Assembly: GCF_017307495.1 (NCBI RefSeq)
Contig: NZ_JAFKHE010000025.1
Span: 51,788 to 115,787, forward strand
Direction: 5' to 3'
Length of the DNA stretch: 64,000 nucleotides
DNA from: Devosia sp.
Lineage (GTDB): Bacteria; Pseudomonadota; Alphaproteobacteria; Rhizobiales; Devosiaceae
In this document: positions 42,290 through 50,298 of the stretch, in pieces
Layout: the number at the start of each line of letters is the position of its first letter
Position numbering within the stretch: position 1 is the first letter of the stretch
Position numbers and translations under genes: made by a program
Notes under the pieces: generated by a model
Told to the model about the DNA's origin: nothing
Database searches by the model: none
What the model saw: only the letters and a program-made list of their open reading frames with translations

Positions 42290-43284
42290 CCAGGGGGAAG
42301 CGCCCGATCGACCGGCAGCGGGATGCGGCCTTCCAGATGAGCGTCGGATCCTTCGAGGATGGAGCCATCCTCGAGATGATCACGGTCGGCGATGCGCTCT
42401 ACCTCATCGCGGAACGCGCAATCCACCAGGCGATGCTGGCCGACCAGATCGATCCGGACCGCAAGCACCCGGAGACGCCCCATACCAGCCAGCGAGTAGC
42501 CTCAGCAGGCGCGGAGTCGCCGATCGTGCGACGCTCATTTCTGCAGGCAGCGGCCCTGTTCCGTACCCCGTATCTGGGGGATACCGCCCTCAGCGAAGCC
42601 GGATTGAAGACATCGTTCGGTTTCATGCAGGAATTGCTGGCGGCCCAGCAGTCGCTCGCCGAGCTGCAGGCGGCCTTGCAGACCGCCGAAAAAGAACTTC
42701 CGATCAAGGGGCAGGCGGTTCACCTCCCCTCGCTGGCCGACGTGAGCTCTCGTACGGAGATCTTCGTCCAGAAGGCTGGCCGCGCCTCGCAGGCTCTCTA
42801 TCAGATGCTCAAGGCGTTCTACGGCCACGACCTCGAAAAAGGGCTGTTTGACGGGGCGAGCAAGTTCATTGCCGAACGCTACGGCCCGGGGTCGCCGTTC
42901 GCTCAATTCGCCGTGTCGTTTGCCAACGTAGGCAAGCTCATTCGCAATATCCGTAACGCGGTTGAGCACCCCAAGCCCACCGAACGCCTCGAGATCCAGG
43001 ACTACCATTTCCGGGACGGTGCATTGCACCGGCCAAGTGTGAGGGTTGTTCACCCCACCATGCAGGTTGATGAGACGCCGCTGGACCAGTTCATGAGCGA
43101 GATCGTCGAATACCTGACAGATGCCGGCGAAGGCCTGATCTTGCACTTGGCGGAAAACCACGTGGCTCGCATCGGGGGGCTAAAGCCCCATGTCAAGGAG
43201 CGCACCGACTACGAAGTGGGCCGGACAAAGGTACGCTTTGGCTATGTCGCCGAGATGGGCGGAAGTCTCGTGCCTTTCGGCTAG
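42286..43284 (+). CDS. Hypothetical protein with HEPN-like motif
   Basis: A 332-residue protein, mostly helical. It has a polar central helix (residues 110-145) and a segment NVGKLIRNIRNAVEHPKPTE, in which RNAVEH is an R-x4-H motif. No membrane segment. I do not recognise a named family. It is the third gene of the Abi operon (ATGA overlap with the nuclease-like gene). The HEPN reading is an inference from this motif and the helical context. Confidence 0.6.
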   Translation: MTRGKRPIDRQRDAAFQMSVGSFEDGAILEMITVGDALYLIAERAIHQAMLADQIDPDRKHPETPHTSQRVASAGAESPIVRRSFLQAAALFRTPYLGDTALSEAGLKTSFGFMQELLAAQQSLAELQAALQTAEKELPIKGQAVHLPSLADVSSRTEIFVQKAGRASQALYQMLKAFYGHDLEKGLFDGASKFIAERYGPGSPFAQFAVSFANVGKLIRNIRNAVEHPKPTERLEIQDYHFRDGALHRPSVRVVHPTMQVDETPLDQFMSEIVEYLTDAGEGLILHLAENHVARIGGLKPHVKERTDYEVGRTKVRFGYVAEMGGSLVPFG

Positions 43285-43573
43285 ATCACGACTTCATGAT
43301 GTCGTCAGGTCGACGTCAGTACCGTAGCTGTTCGCCAGCGTCGTCTCACCCTCTGGCCGTCGAGTGCCGCGGGGAAAACACGGGCGCCAGAGGGCGCCGA
43401 AATTCGATCCAGAATGGCTCCCGCCCTCCTTCGCACGCCGGCCGCTGCGTGCGCAGGCAGCGCCTATCGAGACCGTCGCATTTTGTTCTTGCTTTGTTCT
43501 GATCCTTCGGTCATGCTTGCACGAGCGCGATGTCCGCTTTACGAATTTCCCTCAAAATACTCGAGGGGCGAAG
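43285..43573. promoter_or_regulatory. Promoter region of NA37-RelA/SpoT pair with direct repeat
   Basis: About 290 bases without a gene. TTTGTTCT occurs twice in TTTTGTTCTTGCTTTGTTCT (43481-43500), a direct repeat with a 10-base period. It lies about 75 bases upstream of the NA37 start, in a locally AT-richer stretch. It is a candidate operator or promoter element. Confidence 0.35.
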
Positions 43574-44639
43574 ATGATCTTAAACAACCTGAATATTGGC
43601 GAGGTGATCTATCATCGAGTGCACCAGCGGTTGCTCGACAGAAAGCTCATCGCACCAACGTACGGAACGGCTGTCTTTAGCTTAGCTGGGGACGGACTTG
43701 ATGTTTTTCGGGACAGGGTCGTTGCAGCGCTTGGTGCCGATGCAAAGAGCGTGACGATGCGAATCGAGAGCCACGGCGAAGGATCCGCCTTAGCAATTGC
43801 GCGCCAAATTGCCGCTGCGGGCTCTGAAGATGAATTCGCGCACCATGCGCGCGCTCGCCGATAAGCTCGCGAACGACCAAGATCAACCTAATTGGCCTGG
43901 CGGCTTACTCGTGGTGTTTAGGGGAAGCGTAGGGGTACCGTCACGGAAAGTGGTTGGAATCATCAAAGCTGAAACGGACGGAGGGTTTCAGCCGGTTGAG
44001 ATCGGTCTTGAGTACCTGAAGAACCTTTTTATGACCCGCGAGTCGAAGCTCTATAAGATCGGCTTCTTTTTGAATGGAGGCGGCGACGACGACGCGCTCC
44101 CCGGCGGCTGGGTCTCCCACGTCTACGATAGCCACATGACGATGGCGAACCGCGACGCTGCAGCTCACTATTTTTACGGCCGCTTTCTAGGCTGCAGCCT
44201 ACCCCTGAATGCCGCTAGGTTGACCAAAACCTTCTATCACGCCGCTAGAAAATTCATCAATGAGGCTGACCTATCAGACGAGGATAAGTCGGACTTGTTC
44301 ACTTCTCTCTACACGTACATGAAAGTCGACAACACGCCGACCATTCATGCGGCTACGTTCGCGTCTCATTATCTCCCCGAGGACGTTCGCGACGCATTTT
44401 CCAACTACATGAAGGAAAATGACTTTCCAGAGAACGCAGTGCCTAAGGACACCTCCGAAATACAGGGTGCGTTGAAGAAGCGCAAAGTTAAGTTTCCTGG
44501 AGACATCCTACTGACCGCACCGCCCGATGTATATCAGCGGATGGTGGAAGTCAGCACCATCGACGGTGATGAGAACGATGGACAACCGCAGGCGTGGACG
44601 AAAATCGTGATCAAAGACCGCGTTCGTGAAATCGAATGA
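43574..44639 (+). pseudogene. NA37/YejK-type nucleoid-associated protein, frameshifted
   Basis: Two overlapping frames together make one NA37-family protein of about 350 residues. The first (43574-43864) starts MILNNLNIGEVIYHRVHQR after GAGGGGCG and runs to GSEDEF. The second continues NSRTMRALADKLANDQD through WPGGLLVVFRGS, KVVGIIKAET, then AHYFYGRFLGCSLPLNA, to 44639. A +1 shift near 43835 joins them. It could be a mutation, a sequencing error, or translation restart at ATG 43830. The last codons overlap the RelA/SpoT gene start. YejK-family proteins coat nucleoid DNA; some occur in defence loci. Confidence 0.65.
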
Positions 44640-45616
44640 CTGAGGATGAGTTCCTCGCCAAATGGCGCAAGGATGTGCCGGTCTACGAGGCGTGGGGCCA
44701 ACATGTTGTCGAGAGAGTCCAGGCCGCGCTGGTGCCAATGATCGCACCAGTTGCTGCGGACGTGTTTCTCCGAATTCCGCCAAAGCCGCGGACAAAAGGC
44801 GAGGTTTCGTTCCTCGAGAAAGCATTTTACCGGAAGGCCTATGTCGACCCCTATGTCGATGTAACCGACAAGGTGGGCGTGCGGTTCGTCGTCCTAGTGG
44901 CGTCGCAGATTCAAATTGTGGAGAAGGCGCTGCTTAGCATCGCGGACTGGCATCACTCCAAAGACAAGGACTTCGAGGCCGAGCAGGCGGAGAACCCGCT
45001 GCAGTTCACCTACGCGGCCGTTCATTACGTCGTCTCGCCAAAGTCGGCGATTAGGGTGGGCGACCACCTTGTGCCCGCAGGCGCCCCTTGCGAGATCCAG
45101 ATCAAAACCATCCTTCAACATGCATACAGCGAGATCACTCACGACACGATCTACAAGCCAAGAGTGAACGCGGCACCCGATCTGCATAGAGCTGCCGCCA
45201 AGAGTATGGCCCTCATCGAAGCAACGAATGACTACTTCGAACAGGTTCTCGGCAAAGTCAGCGAGATCATTAGTGGTGATCGAACGGTGACCGACGCCCT
45301 GGCTGAGGTGTACCGATCTGCGATCGGGAATGAACCCAGCCCGAGCAAGGCAGAGGGCCTCCTGCTTGACGCCTACAAGGACGACGTCCCCCCAAACCCG
45401 ATGTCGACAATTAAGGAGATGCTGGAACAGCATCTATACATCGCCCAGCGTATCCGGGAGCGCAGTACCACTATGCTGCTCTTTCGACAGCCGTCGATCC
45501 TGGTTGCATACTGGCTTGCGCTGAACAAGCCGGTAGCAGCGAAAGCTCGTTGGCCGCTCCCGCAAGAGGCACTGAGACCGGTCTTCACTGACGTCGGTCG
45601 TAGCTTTGACGCCTGA
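44636..45616 (+). CDS. RelA/SpoT-domain nucleotide pyrophosphokinase-like protein
   Basis: A 326-residue protein with a RelA/SpoT synthetase domain and no hydrolase domain. The conserved parts are KPRTKGEVSFLEKAF (substrate-binding Lys/Arg), DKVGVRFVVLV (Asp78), FTYAAVHYVVSP and PCEIQIKTILQHAYSEITHD (Glu153). The C-terminal 120 residues are helical. Small alarmone-synthetase toxins (toxSAS) have this form. It is coupled to the NA37 gene (ATGA). It may make (p)ppGpp-like nucleotides or modify tRNA as some toxSAS do; which is not visible. Confidence 0.82.
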   Translation: MTEDEFLAKWRKDVPVYEAWGQHVVERVQAALVPMIAPVAADVFLRIPPKPRTKGEVSFLEKAFYRKAYVDPYVDVTDKVGVRFVVLVASQIQIVEKALLSIADWHHSKDKDFEAEQAENPLQFTYAAVHYVVSPKSAIRVGDHLVPAGAPCEIQIKTILQHAYSEITHDTIYKPRVNAAPDLHRAAAKSMALIEATNDYFEQVLGKVSEIISGDRTVTDALAEVYRSAIGNEPSPSKAEGLLLDAYKDDVPPNPMSTIKEMLEQHLYIAQRIRERSTTMLLFRQPSILVAYWLALNKPVAAKARWPLPQEALRPVFTDVGRSFDA

Positions 45617-45709
45617 ATTGCCGGCGGCCTTAGAGATGACTTCGGCCTCCTGGCAGGTTGTTGCAACAAGTATCATCACATATTGTCGTGTGCCACTGGG
45701 AGGACTGGA

Positions 45710-45964
45710 ATGACTAAATCGGCGTTTGTTGGCGCGGCGGCATTCTCGGCCATTCTGATAGTAACCAGCTTGGTCTCTGCCTCGGCACAAGAGTCCGACG
45801 CCTGCAATATCAAGGGCAATGTGAGCACCAGAGGCGAACGCATCTACCATGTACCGGGTCAGAAGTACTATGAGGAGACACGCATCAGCGCCTCACATGG
45901 CGAGCGCTGGTTCTGCTCCGAGGAAGAGGCGCGTGCCGCCGGCTGGCGAAGGTCACGGGTTTGA
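45710..45964 (+). CDS. Small secreted protein of a rhizobial type
   Basis: An 84-residue exported protein: signal peptide FVGAAAFSAILIVTSLVSASA, then CNIKGNVSTRGERIYHVPGQ and GERWFCSEEEARAAGWRRS. This Cys-containing module also occurs at the end of secreted thermonuclease-like proteins of rhizobia. ATG 45710 has GGGAGGAC upstream. It lies between the RelA/SpoT and conjugation genes but looks like an unrelated envelope protein. Confidence 0.75.
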   Translation: MTKSAFVGAAAFSAILIVTSLVSASAQESDACNIKGNVSTRGERIYHVPGQKYYEETRISASHGERWFCSEEEARAAGWRRSRV

Positions 45965-46609
45965 GGGCGATTTCGAAGACTCGCTTTCTCTAACGCAGGC
46001 CGCTGAGGCCAAGTCGGCGTCACCCCACGCGGGCATAACGTTTGCTCCTTGGCGCCAAGCGGATCTTCATCTCGACTACCTCCTGCCCTGTGGTCAGTCC
46101 GCTGTCTACTGGTGGGGTGAAGCACGCGACGGTCAGTGGACGAACGACGAGAAGGCTGCAACCCGCTTCGAAGCTGTCGTCAGTGTTCCGAGCGCTGAAC
46201 TCTGGCTCCTCCTTGACTTCGCCAACACCCAGGCTTGGCTTCACCGCAACAAAGCGCTGACGCGCCTACGCCAGCATCTTCCGGCTACGAGAAGGGCAAC
46301 CAAGGCATGTATGCTGCCACCGGCGAGCACCTTCCGACCGCCACGCAAGGAGCGACGGCGCTCAGGGCGCAATTCGTGCGCTGCCGGGCGAGGACGCCCA
46401 CACTGATGTGCACGAGCTTGTGGCAACTCTGGGCGGGCTCGAGGATGCCTAGCCGGTAGAGATCGTTTCACGGGCAAGAAATCGTCGGCATTGCGAGTGG
46501 ATGTGCGTCGTGAGCGTCTTCTGGGAAGCTAGTTTGAGATGTCGCCTAAGCATTGACGGAATCACTGGCGAGTGGTTCGAGTCATGCGCGTTCAAATTGA
46601 GGGAAGTAA
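45965..46609. other. Region of uncertain coding content
   Basis: About 640 bases. A plus-strand frame open to 46406 contains a plausible protein-like stretch (SAVYWWGEARDGQWTNDE, ATRFEAVVSVPSAELW) but no start or ribosome site and no family that I recognise. It may be a gene remnant. The promoter of the conjugation operon presumably lies in its last 100 bases, where the DNA turns AT-richer. Confidence 0.4.
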
Positions 46610-46762
46610 ATGCCAGGTAATCCGGACAAACCAGATAAACCTGAAAAGCCGCCGCACCCTGATCATCCGGACGTGCCGCCAGGTCCGCCTAGTCACACTC
46701 CTGGGCGCCCAGACGGCCCGCCTAGGCCCAACACGCCTCCGCCGCATCGCCCCGTAGGTTAA
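46610..46762 (+). CDS. 50-residue proline-rich peptide of the E2-E1/JAB operon
   Basis: An ATG at 46610 with GGGAAG just upstream opens a 50-residue frame starting MPGNPDKPDKPEKPPHPDHP and ending PPPHRPVG. The stop TAA (46760-46762) touches the GTG start of the E2-E1 gene with no gap, so translation is coupled. About 40 percent of residues are proline, with Asp, Lys and His; it must be unstructured. It ends in a single Gly. It could be the modifier, a substrate or a tether of the conjugation system; no function is proven. Confidence 0.7.
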   Translation: MPGNPDKPDKPEKPPHPDHPDVPPGPPSHTPGRPDGPPRPNTPPPHRPVG

Positions 46763-48541
46763 GTGGCCAAGTCGACGTCTGCCGCAACATCTCCGCGGGC
46801 TGAGGCTTGGTGGGAGAGGTGGCCAGATTTGCTCACGCAGGAGCTGGCCGCATTCGACACACACGGTGCCAGGCAGAAGGTTATCGCCCAAGCGAACGGA
46901 TACCTCGTGTTGGACGTTACTTGGCCCCTGACGGGCGTCGAGAACCTGGAGCTCCACATAGGGTTCTCTCCTTTTCATCCATTTGCGCGGCCGTTGGTGA
47001 GCGCGCCCAATGCGACGTTTGAGCGTCATCAGCACCCATTTTCCAAGGTCCTTTGTCTCCTCACGCAAGAGAGCAGGCAGTGGTACTCCCGCCAACTTGT
47101 CGCGGACTTCATTGCCGAGCGTCTGGAGCGCCTTCGTGAAGCGCTCGGAGCACGCGCGGCCTCGAACATGGAACGCGCAGCCGAATTCGAGGAGCACGCC
47201 GCTGATACGTTGGTGGCATACTTTGGCGATGGCAACGAGAAGGCATCAGTCGTGCTTTTCGATGGTGCCATGTCATTGCCGGTGGGCGACTTCGGAATAC
47301 TGGAACTCCAGTATACGCCCCGCGCGCAGGGAGAAGGAGCGCCGTTCGAGGCCTTACTGACCTCGGTCAGAACCGCCAGCGGCGGCGGATTTGCCAAAAC
47401 CTTCGGCCTTCCATCGGATCGCGGAAATCCTGCCACCCTGCCCGGGCGATGGGTGAAGGTGGACAAGCCACCCCTCACGAACGACCCTGCGCAACTCCTA
47501 CAGTTTGCCGAGGCTAAGGTCGGCGAAATCACGCAAGCTCAGCGAAATCGCTTGGCGGATTACCGGGCAGTCGAGAACAACACCATGTATCTGACCGGAA
47601 TCGTGTTCCCCGACGAGGTCACGTACGGCGCCTCGGGGGCCAGTTGGCTCTTTGTCGTAGGGCGACGCAAGTTCGATGGCGTTGGCAAGCCACTTGGCGC
47701 CCCTCGGTTTAGTACAGTGCTCGGACAACGAGCGGGGGAAGCGGATTTCTTTGCTCGGTTTCCGGTGGGCAAGGCGCTAAGACGGAAGCGGGTTTTGCTC
47801 GTTGGCTGTGGTGCGATAGGCAGTTTTGCGGCGGCCGAGTTAGCCCGCTCAGGTGTCGGCGAGATTACCCTTGTTGACGGGGACCTACTGGAACCAGGCA
47901 ACAGCGTTCGGTGGCTGCTTGGTCGCACTGCTTGGGGATGGCCAAAAGCCGAAGCGTTGGCTGGGTTTCTTCAGCGGGAATTTCCCTTCACCAAAGTTAA
48001 CTTTGTGTTCAACCGCATCGGCGAAGCGACCATCGACGCAAAGGCAGCTAAGTCCGGCGCCAACCAACTGGCATTTTTTTGGCGGGAGGCTTCACAGGCT
48101 GACATTGTCGTAGATTGCTCCGCATCAACCGAAGTGCAGCATGCTCTTGCTTGGCTCTGTTCGGAGCTGAAGAAACCCTTCGTGATGGGATATGCTACTG
48201 AGGGCGCCGTTGGCGGCGTTGTTGCCAGGTTCGGGACAGATCCCGTGACCGAGTGGTCGAGCCTCCAGGACGCTTGGGATCAAGGAACCATGCCCTCGCC
48301 GCTTGTGGATCCTGGACAGACCGTTACTCCGGTTGGATGCAATCAGCCAACATTCGTCGGCGGATCTTTTGATCTGGAGGAAGTGTCCCTCGCGGTGGCG
48401 CGTGGTGTCGTCGGCACACTTTGCCCGGACGACTATCCCTTATCGAAATGGACAATAAGTCAGCTGCGGCTCAGGAATGACGAGGGAGAGCGCATACCAC
48501 CAAGCTGGGCTCTCTTCTCAAATCCTGGCCAACTCATATGA
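46763..48541 (+). CDS. E2-E1 fusion, ubiquitin-like conjugation enzyme
   Basis: A 592-residue protein. Residues about 15-150 form an E2-like domain: FSPFHPFARPLV, then RHQHPFSKVLCLLTQ with candidate catalytic Cys98. A central linker domain (150-335) follows. The C-terminal part is a ThiF/E1 adenylation domain: RVLLVGCGAIGSFAAAELA (ATP-binding loop), ITLVDGDLLEPGNSVRWLLG, and GCNQPTFVGG with candidate catalytic Cys526. The layout equals Cap2 of type II CBASS and related operons. GTG 46763 starts right after the peptide stop; the JAB gene overlaps its end (ATGA). Confidence 0.88.
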   Translation: MAKSTSAATSPRAEAWWERWPDLLTQELAAFDTHGARQKVIAQANGYLVLDVTWPLTGVENLELHIGFSPFHPFARPLVSAPNATFERHQHPFSKVLCLLTQESRQWYSRQLVADFIAERLERLREALGARAASNMERAAEFEEHAADTLVAYFGDGNEKASVVLFDGAMSLPVGDFGILELQYTPRAQGEGAPFEALLTSVRTASGGGFAKTFGLPSDRGNPATLPGRWVKVDKPPLTNDPAQLLQFAEAKVGEITQAQRNRLADYRAVENNTMYLTGIVFPDEVTYGASGASWLFVVGRRKFDGVGKPLGAPRFSTVLGQRAGEADFFARFPVGKALRRKRVLLVGCGAIGSFAAAELARSGVGEITLVDGDLLEPGNSVRWLLGRTAWGWPKAEALAGFLQREFPFTKVNFVFNRIGEATIDAKAAKSGANQLAFFWREASQADIVVDCSASTEVQHALAWLCSELKKPFVMGYATEGAVGGVVARFGTDPVTEWSSLQDAWDQGTMPSPLVDPGQTVTPVGCNQPTFVGGSFDLEEVSLAVARGVVGTLCPDDYPLSKWTISQLRLRNDEGERIPPSWALFSNPGQLI

Positions 48542-49062
48542 CCACATGGCTCGCAAGTAGCGCGCTGAACTTCATGCGCGCCGAAAGCAGGACCTATCAG
48601 CCATTAGAAACTGGCGGCATCTTGCTCGGGTGGCGACAGGGCGAGGCTGCCGTCATCGCTGCGGCCCTCGGACCAGGTCCAAATGCACTTCACGGGCGGC
48701 ATCTCTTCATCCCTGACGACCGATGGCATACGGAGCAGGTCGAGAACGCCTTCGCCAGCTCAGGGGGCGACCTCGACTACCTCGGCGATTGGCACTCGCA
48801 TCCAAGTGGTATCACAGCAATGAGTGCGCAAGATCATCTTACGCTAGTTCGCATCACCCGACGGATAGGCGTGGCGTCGATGATCATCCTAGCGGGAGAA
48901 CTTGCGGAAGAAAGTCCAATCGGAAGCTGGATTGGGCGGAGGGCGCGACGACTGTTCGGTCGCGTCAGCGTGGAGGCGGCAGAATTGAAGGCCGTGGAAA
49001 TTTCAGAGCTGGGTTGGCCGGATTGGCAGTCATCGGCAGCCGGACCAAAGCTCACCCCATAG
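48538..49062 (+). CDS. JAB/JAMM isopeptidase (Cap3-like)
   Basis: A 174-residue metalloprotease with the complete JAMM signature: Glu24 in PLETGGILLGW, and GDWHSHPSGITAMSAQD with zinc ligands His86, His88 and Asp99. Such proteins remove ubiquitin-like tags or process their precursors; Cap3 of type II CBASS reverses Cap2 conjugation. Its ATG overlaps the E2-E1 stop (ATGA), so the two are made together. It is the last gene before the tRNA. Confidence 0.88.
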   Translation: MTTWLASSALNFMRAESRTYQPLETGGILLGWRQGEAAVIAAALGPGPNALHGRHLFIPDDRWHTEQVENAFASSGGDLDYLGDWHSHPSGITAMSAQDHLTLVRITRRIGVASMIILAGELAEESPIGSWIGRRARRLFGRVSVEAAELKAVEISELGWPDWQSSAAGPKLTP

Positions 49063-49440
49063 TCGCTCCGCCCTCTGCCACTGCCGGGCCTGTCTGTGGA
49101 GGTATCCGTGCTGATGCTCCGTCGGGTGACCAGAGATCGGCGGCCGAACGATGGTTCAGCTGATCGGCCAGCAAACCGCGCCTCCGTCAATCAGTGGGGC
49201 ACCTGCGTCCGACTGCTCGCCACGAAGTCGGCCCGCAAACCGGTGGTGGAGTGAAGCGCCATAATGCCAAGTGCGAAACTGGCCATTAGAGAATTGCCCA
49301 AATAGATCGCGAATTCGGCCTCCGAATTGGCCGTCTCCAGTTGGGTTCGCGCGGCCGTCAGGGCGAATAGACGCGACCTTCCCGAGGGTTAGCCGAGGCG
49401 CCCCGCAAGACCAAAAACACCAGTAATATCAATGACTTAG
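49063..49440. other. Non-coding junction between island and tRNA-Ser
   Basis: About 380 bases with no convincing gene. It contains a short inverted pair around GAATTCGGCCTCCGAATT (49311-49328). If an attachment site exists it should be at the left end of the tRNA, but no second copy of the tRNA 3' end was seen in the window. Confidence 0.4.
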
Positions 49441-49530
49441 TGGCGGAGAGGGAGGGATTCGAACCCCCGGTGGAGTTGCCCCCACGCCGCATTTCGAGTG
49501 CGGTGCAATCGACCACTCTGCCACCTCTCC
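49441..49530 (-). tRNA. tRNA-Ser (anticodon CGA)
   Basis: On the minus strand a 90-base class II tRNA begins GGAGAGGTGGC and ends CCTCTCCGCCA, with a 7-bp acceptor stem and encoded CCA. The anticodon loop is CTCGAAA (anticodon CGA, reading UCG, Ser). A long variable arm (GGCGTGGGGGCAACTCCACC) and GGTTCGAATCC T-arm follow. Its 3' end faces the accessory region to the left. Confidence 0.95.
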
Positions 49531-49625
49531 GCGAGGTCGAACACGCGTTGCCGCGGCTGGTCGAGACGGGCGGGCTTATGGCATAGCAATTTGACTGCTG
49601 CAACACTCTTTGCCCCGGCTCCGCA

Positions 49626-50081
49626 ATGCAATTGCCGCTCTTCGTCTATGGCACCCTGCGCGACCCCGACCTGCTCACGGGCGTGCTCGGGCGTCCGCTC
49701 CGTGGTGAGGCCATGCATGCGGCACGCGCTCCGGGGTTTCGCGCCGTGCCCTATCCTGGCCGGATCTATCCGGCCCTGGTCCGCGCCCCCGGCGCAGCCG
49801 CCGAGGGGCTGCTGCTCACCGACCTGACCCCGTTCGAGCGCGACCTGCTCGATGCCTTCGAGGGCGAGGAGTATCGGCGCACGACAATCGCCGCAGTGCT
49901 GGCCGATGAGCCGGAACTGCACGAGGCCGATGCCTACATTCCGGCCATGAGCGTCGCCGACACCGGCGAGGACTGGCTGCTCGCCGACTGGCAGCGCCTG
50001 CACAAGCCGCGCGTGCTCGGCGCCGAGGCCGCCGGCGCCGCCGAAATCCGGCTCAAGCTGATCGCCGTGCGGCCGAACTGA
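49626..50081 (+). CDS. Gamma-glutamylcyclotransferase-family (AIG2-like) protein
   Basis: A 151-residue soluble protein with the AIG2/GGCT start signature LPLFVYGTLRDPDLLTGVLG and the catalytic-type Glu in LDAFEGEEYRR. Members act on gamma-glutamyl amines or peptides; some have no known substrate. It stands alone in the plus direction, 95 bases from the tRNA. Confidence 0.85.
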   Translation: MQLPLFVYGTLRDPDLLTGVLGRPLRGEAMHAARAPGFRAVPYPGRIYPALVRAPGAAAEGLLLTDLTPFERDLLDAFEGEEYRRTTIAAVLADEPELHEADAYIPAMSVADTGEDWLLADWQRLHKPRVLGAEAAGAAEIRLKLIAVRPN

Positions 50082-50096
50082 GCCAGACTCGACGCC

Positions 50097-50125
50097 TTGA
50101 CTCTCTGGCCGTTTGCCACGATAAG
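50097..50125 (+). promoter_or_regulatory. Sigma-70-type promoter for rplU
   Basis: TTGACT, a 17-base spacer and GATAAG form a recognisable housekeeping promoter about 175 bases upstream of rplU. The long leader between it and the gene includes several GC-rich inverted segments. Confidence 0.5.
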
Positions 50126-50298
50126 GCCGCTCGACTTGCGTGCGGGGCGTCCTGCGCGCATTTTTGGTTTGTTCAACCGCTGTCCGAGGCCGCCGCCGAT
50201 CCCTGGAGATCGGCCGTATCTCGAAGCCCGCAGGATCAGGCGATCGCCTGCGGCGCCACAGGGCGCGAAAGCAAGGAGGCCGGGAAACCGGCACGCAG

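Noticed and set aside
43800..43870. Programmed +1 frameshift in the NA37 gene
   Set aside because: No slippery run, rare codon or stop-codon context of a known +1 site is visible at the junction, so mutation or sequence error is simpler.
45849..46406. 185-residue plus-strand frame as a gene
   Set aside because: It overlaps the secreted-protein gene at its start, has no ribosome site, and its last third is Arg/Pro-rich nonsense. Recorded only as a possible remnant.
43574..49062. Calling the whole segment a type II CBASS locus
   Set aside because: The E2-E1 and JAB genes fit, but no CD-NTase motif (GS with downstream Asp pair) is present and no CBASS effector was recognised. The nucleotidyltransferase-like gene is clearly of RelA/SpoT type.
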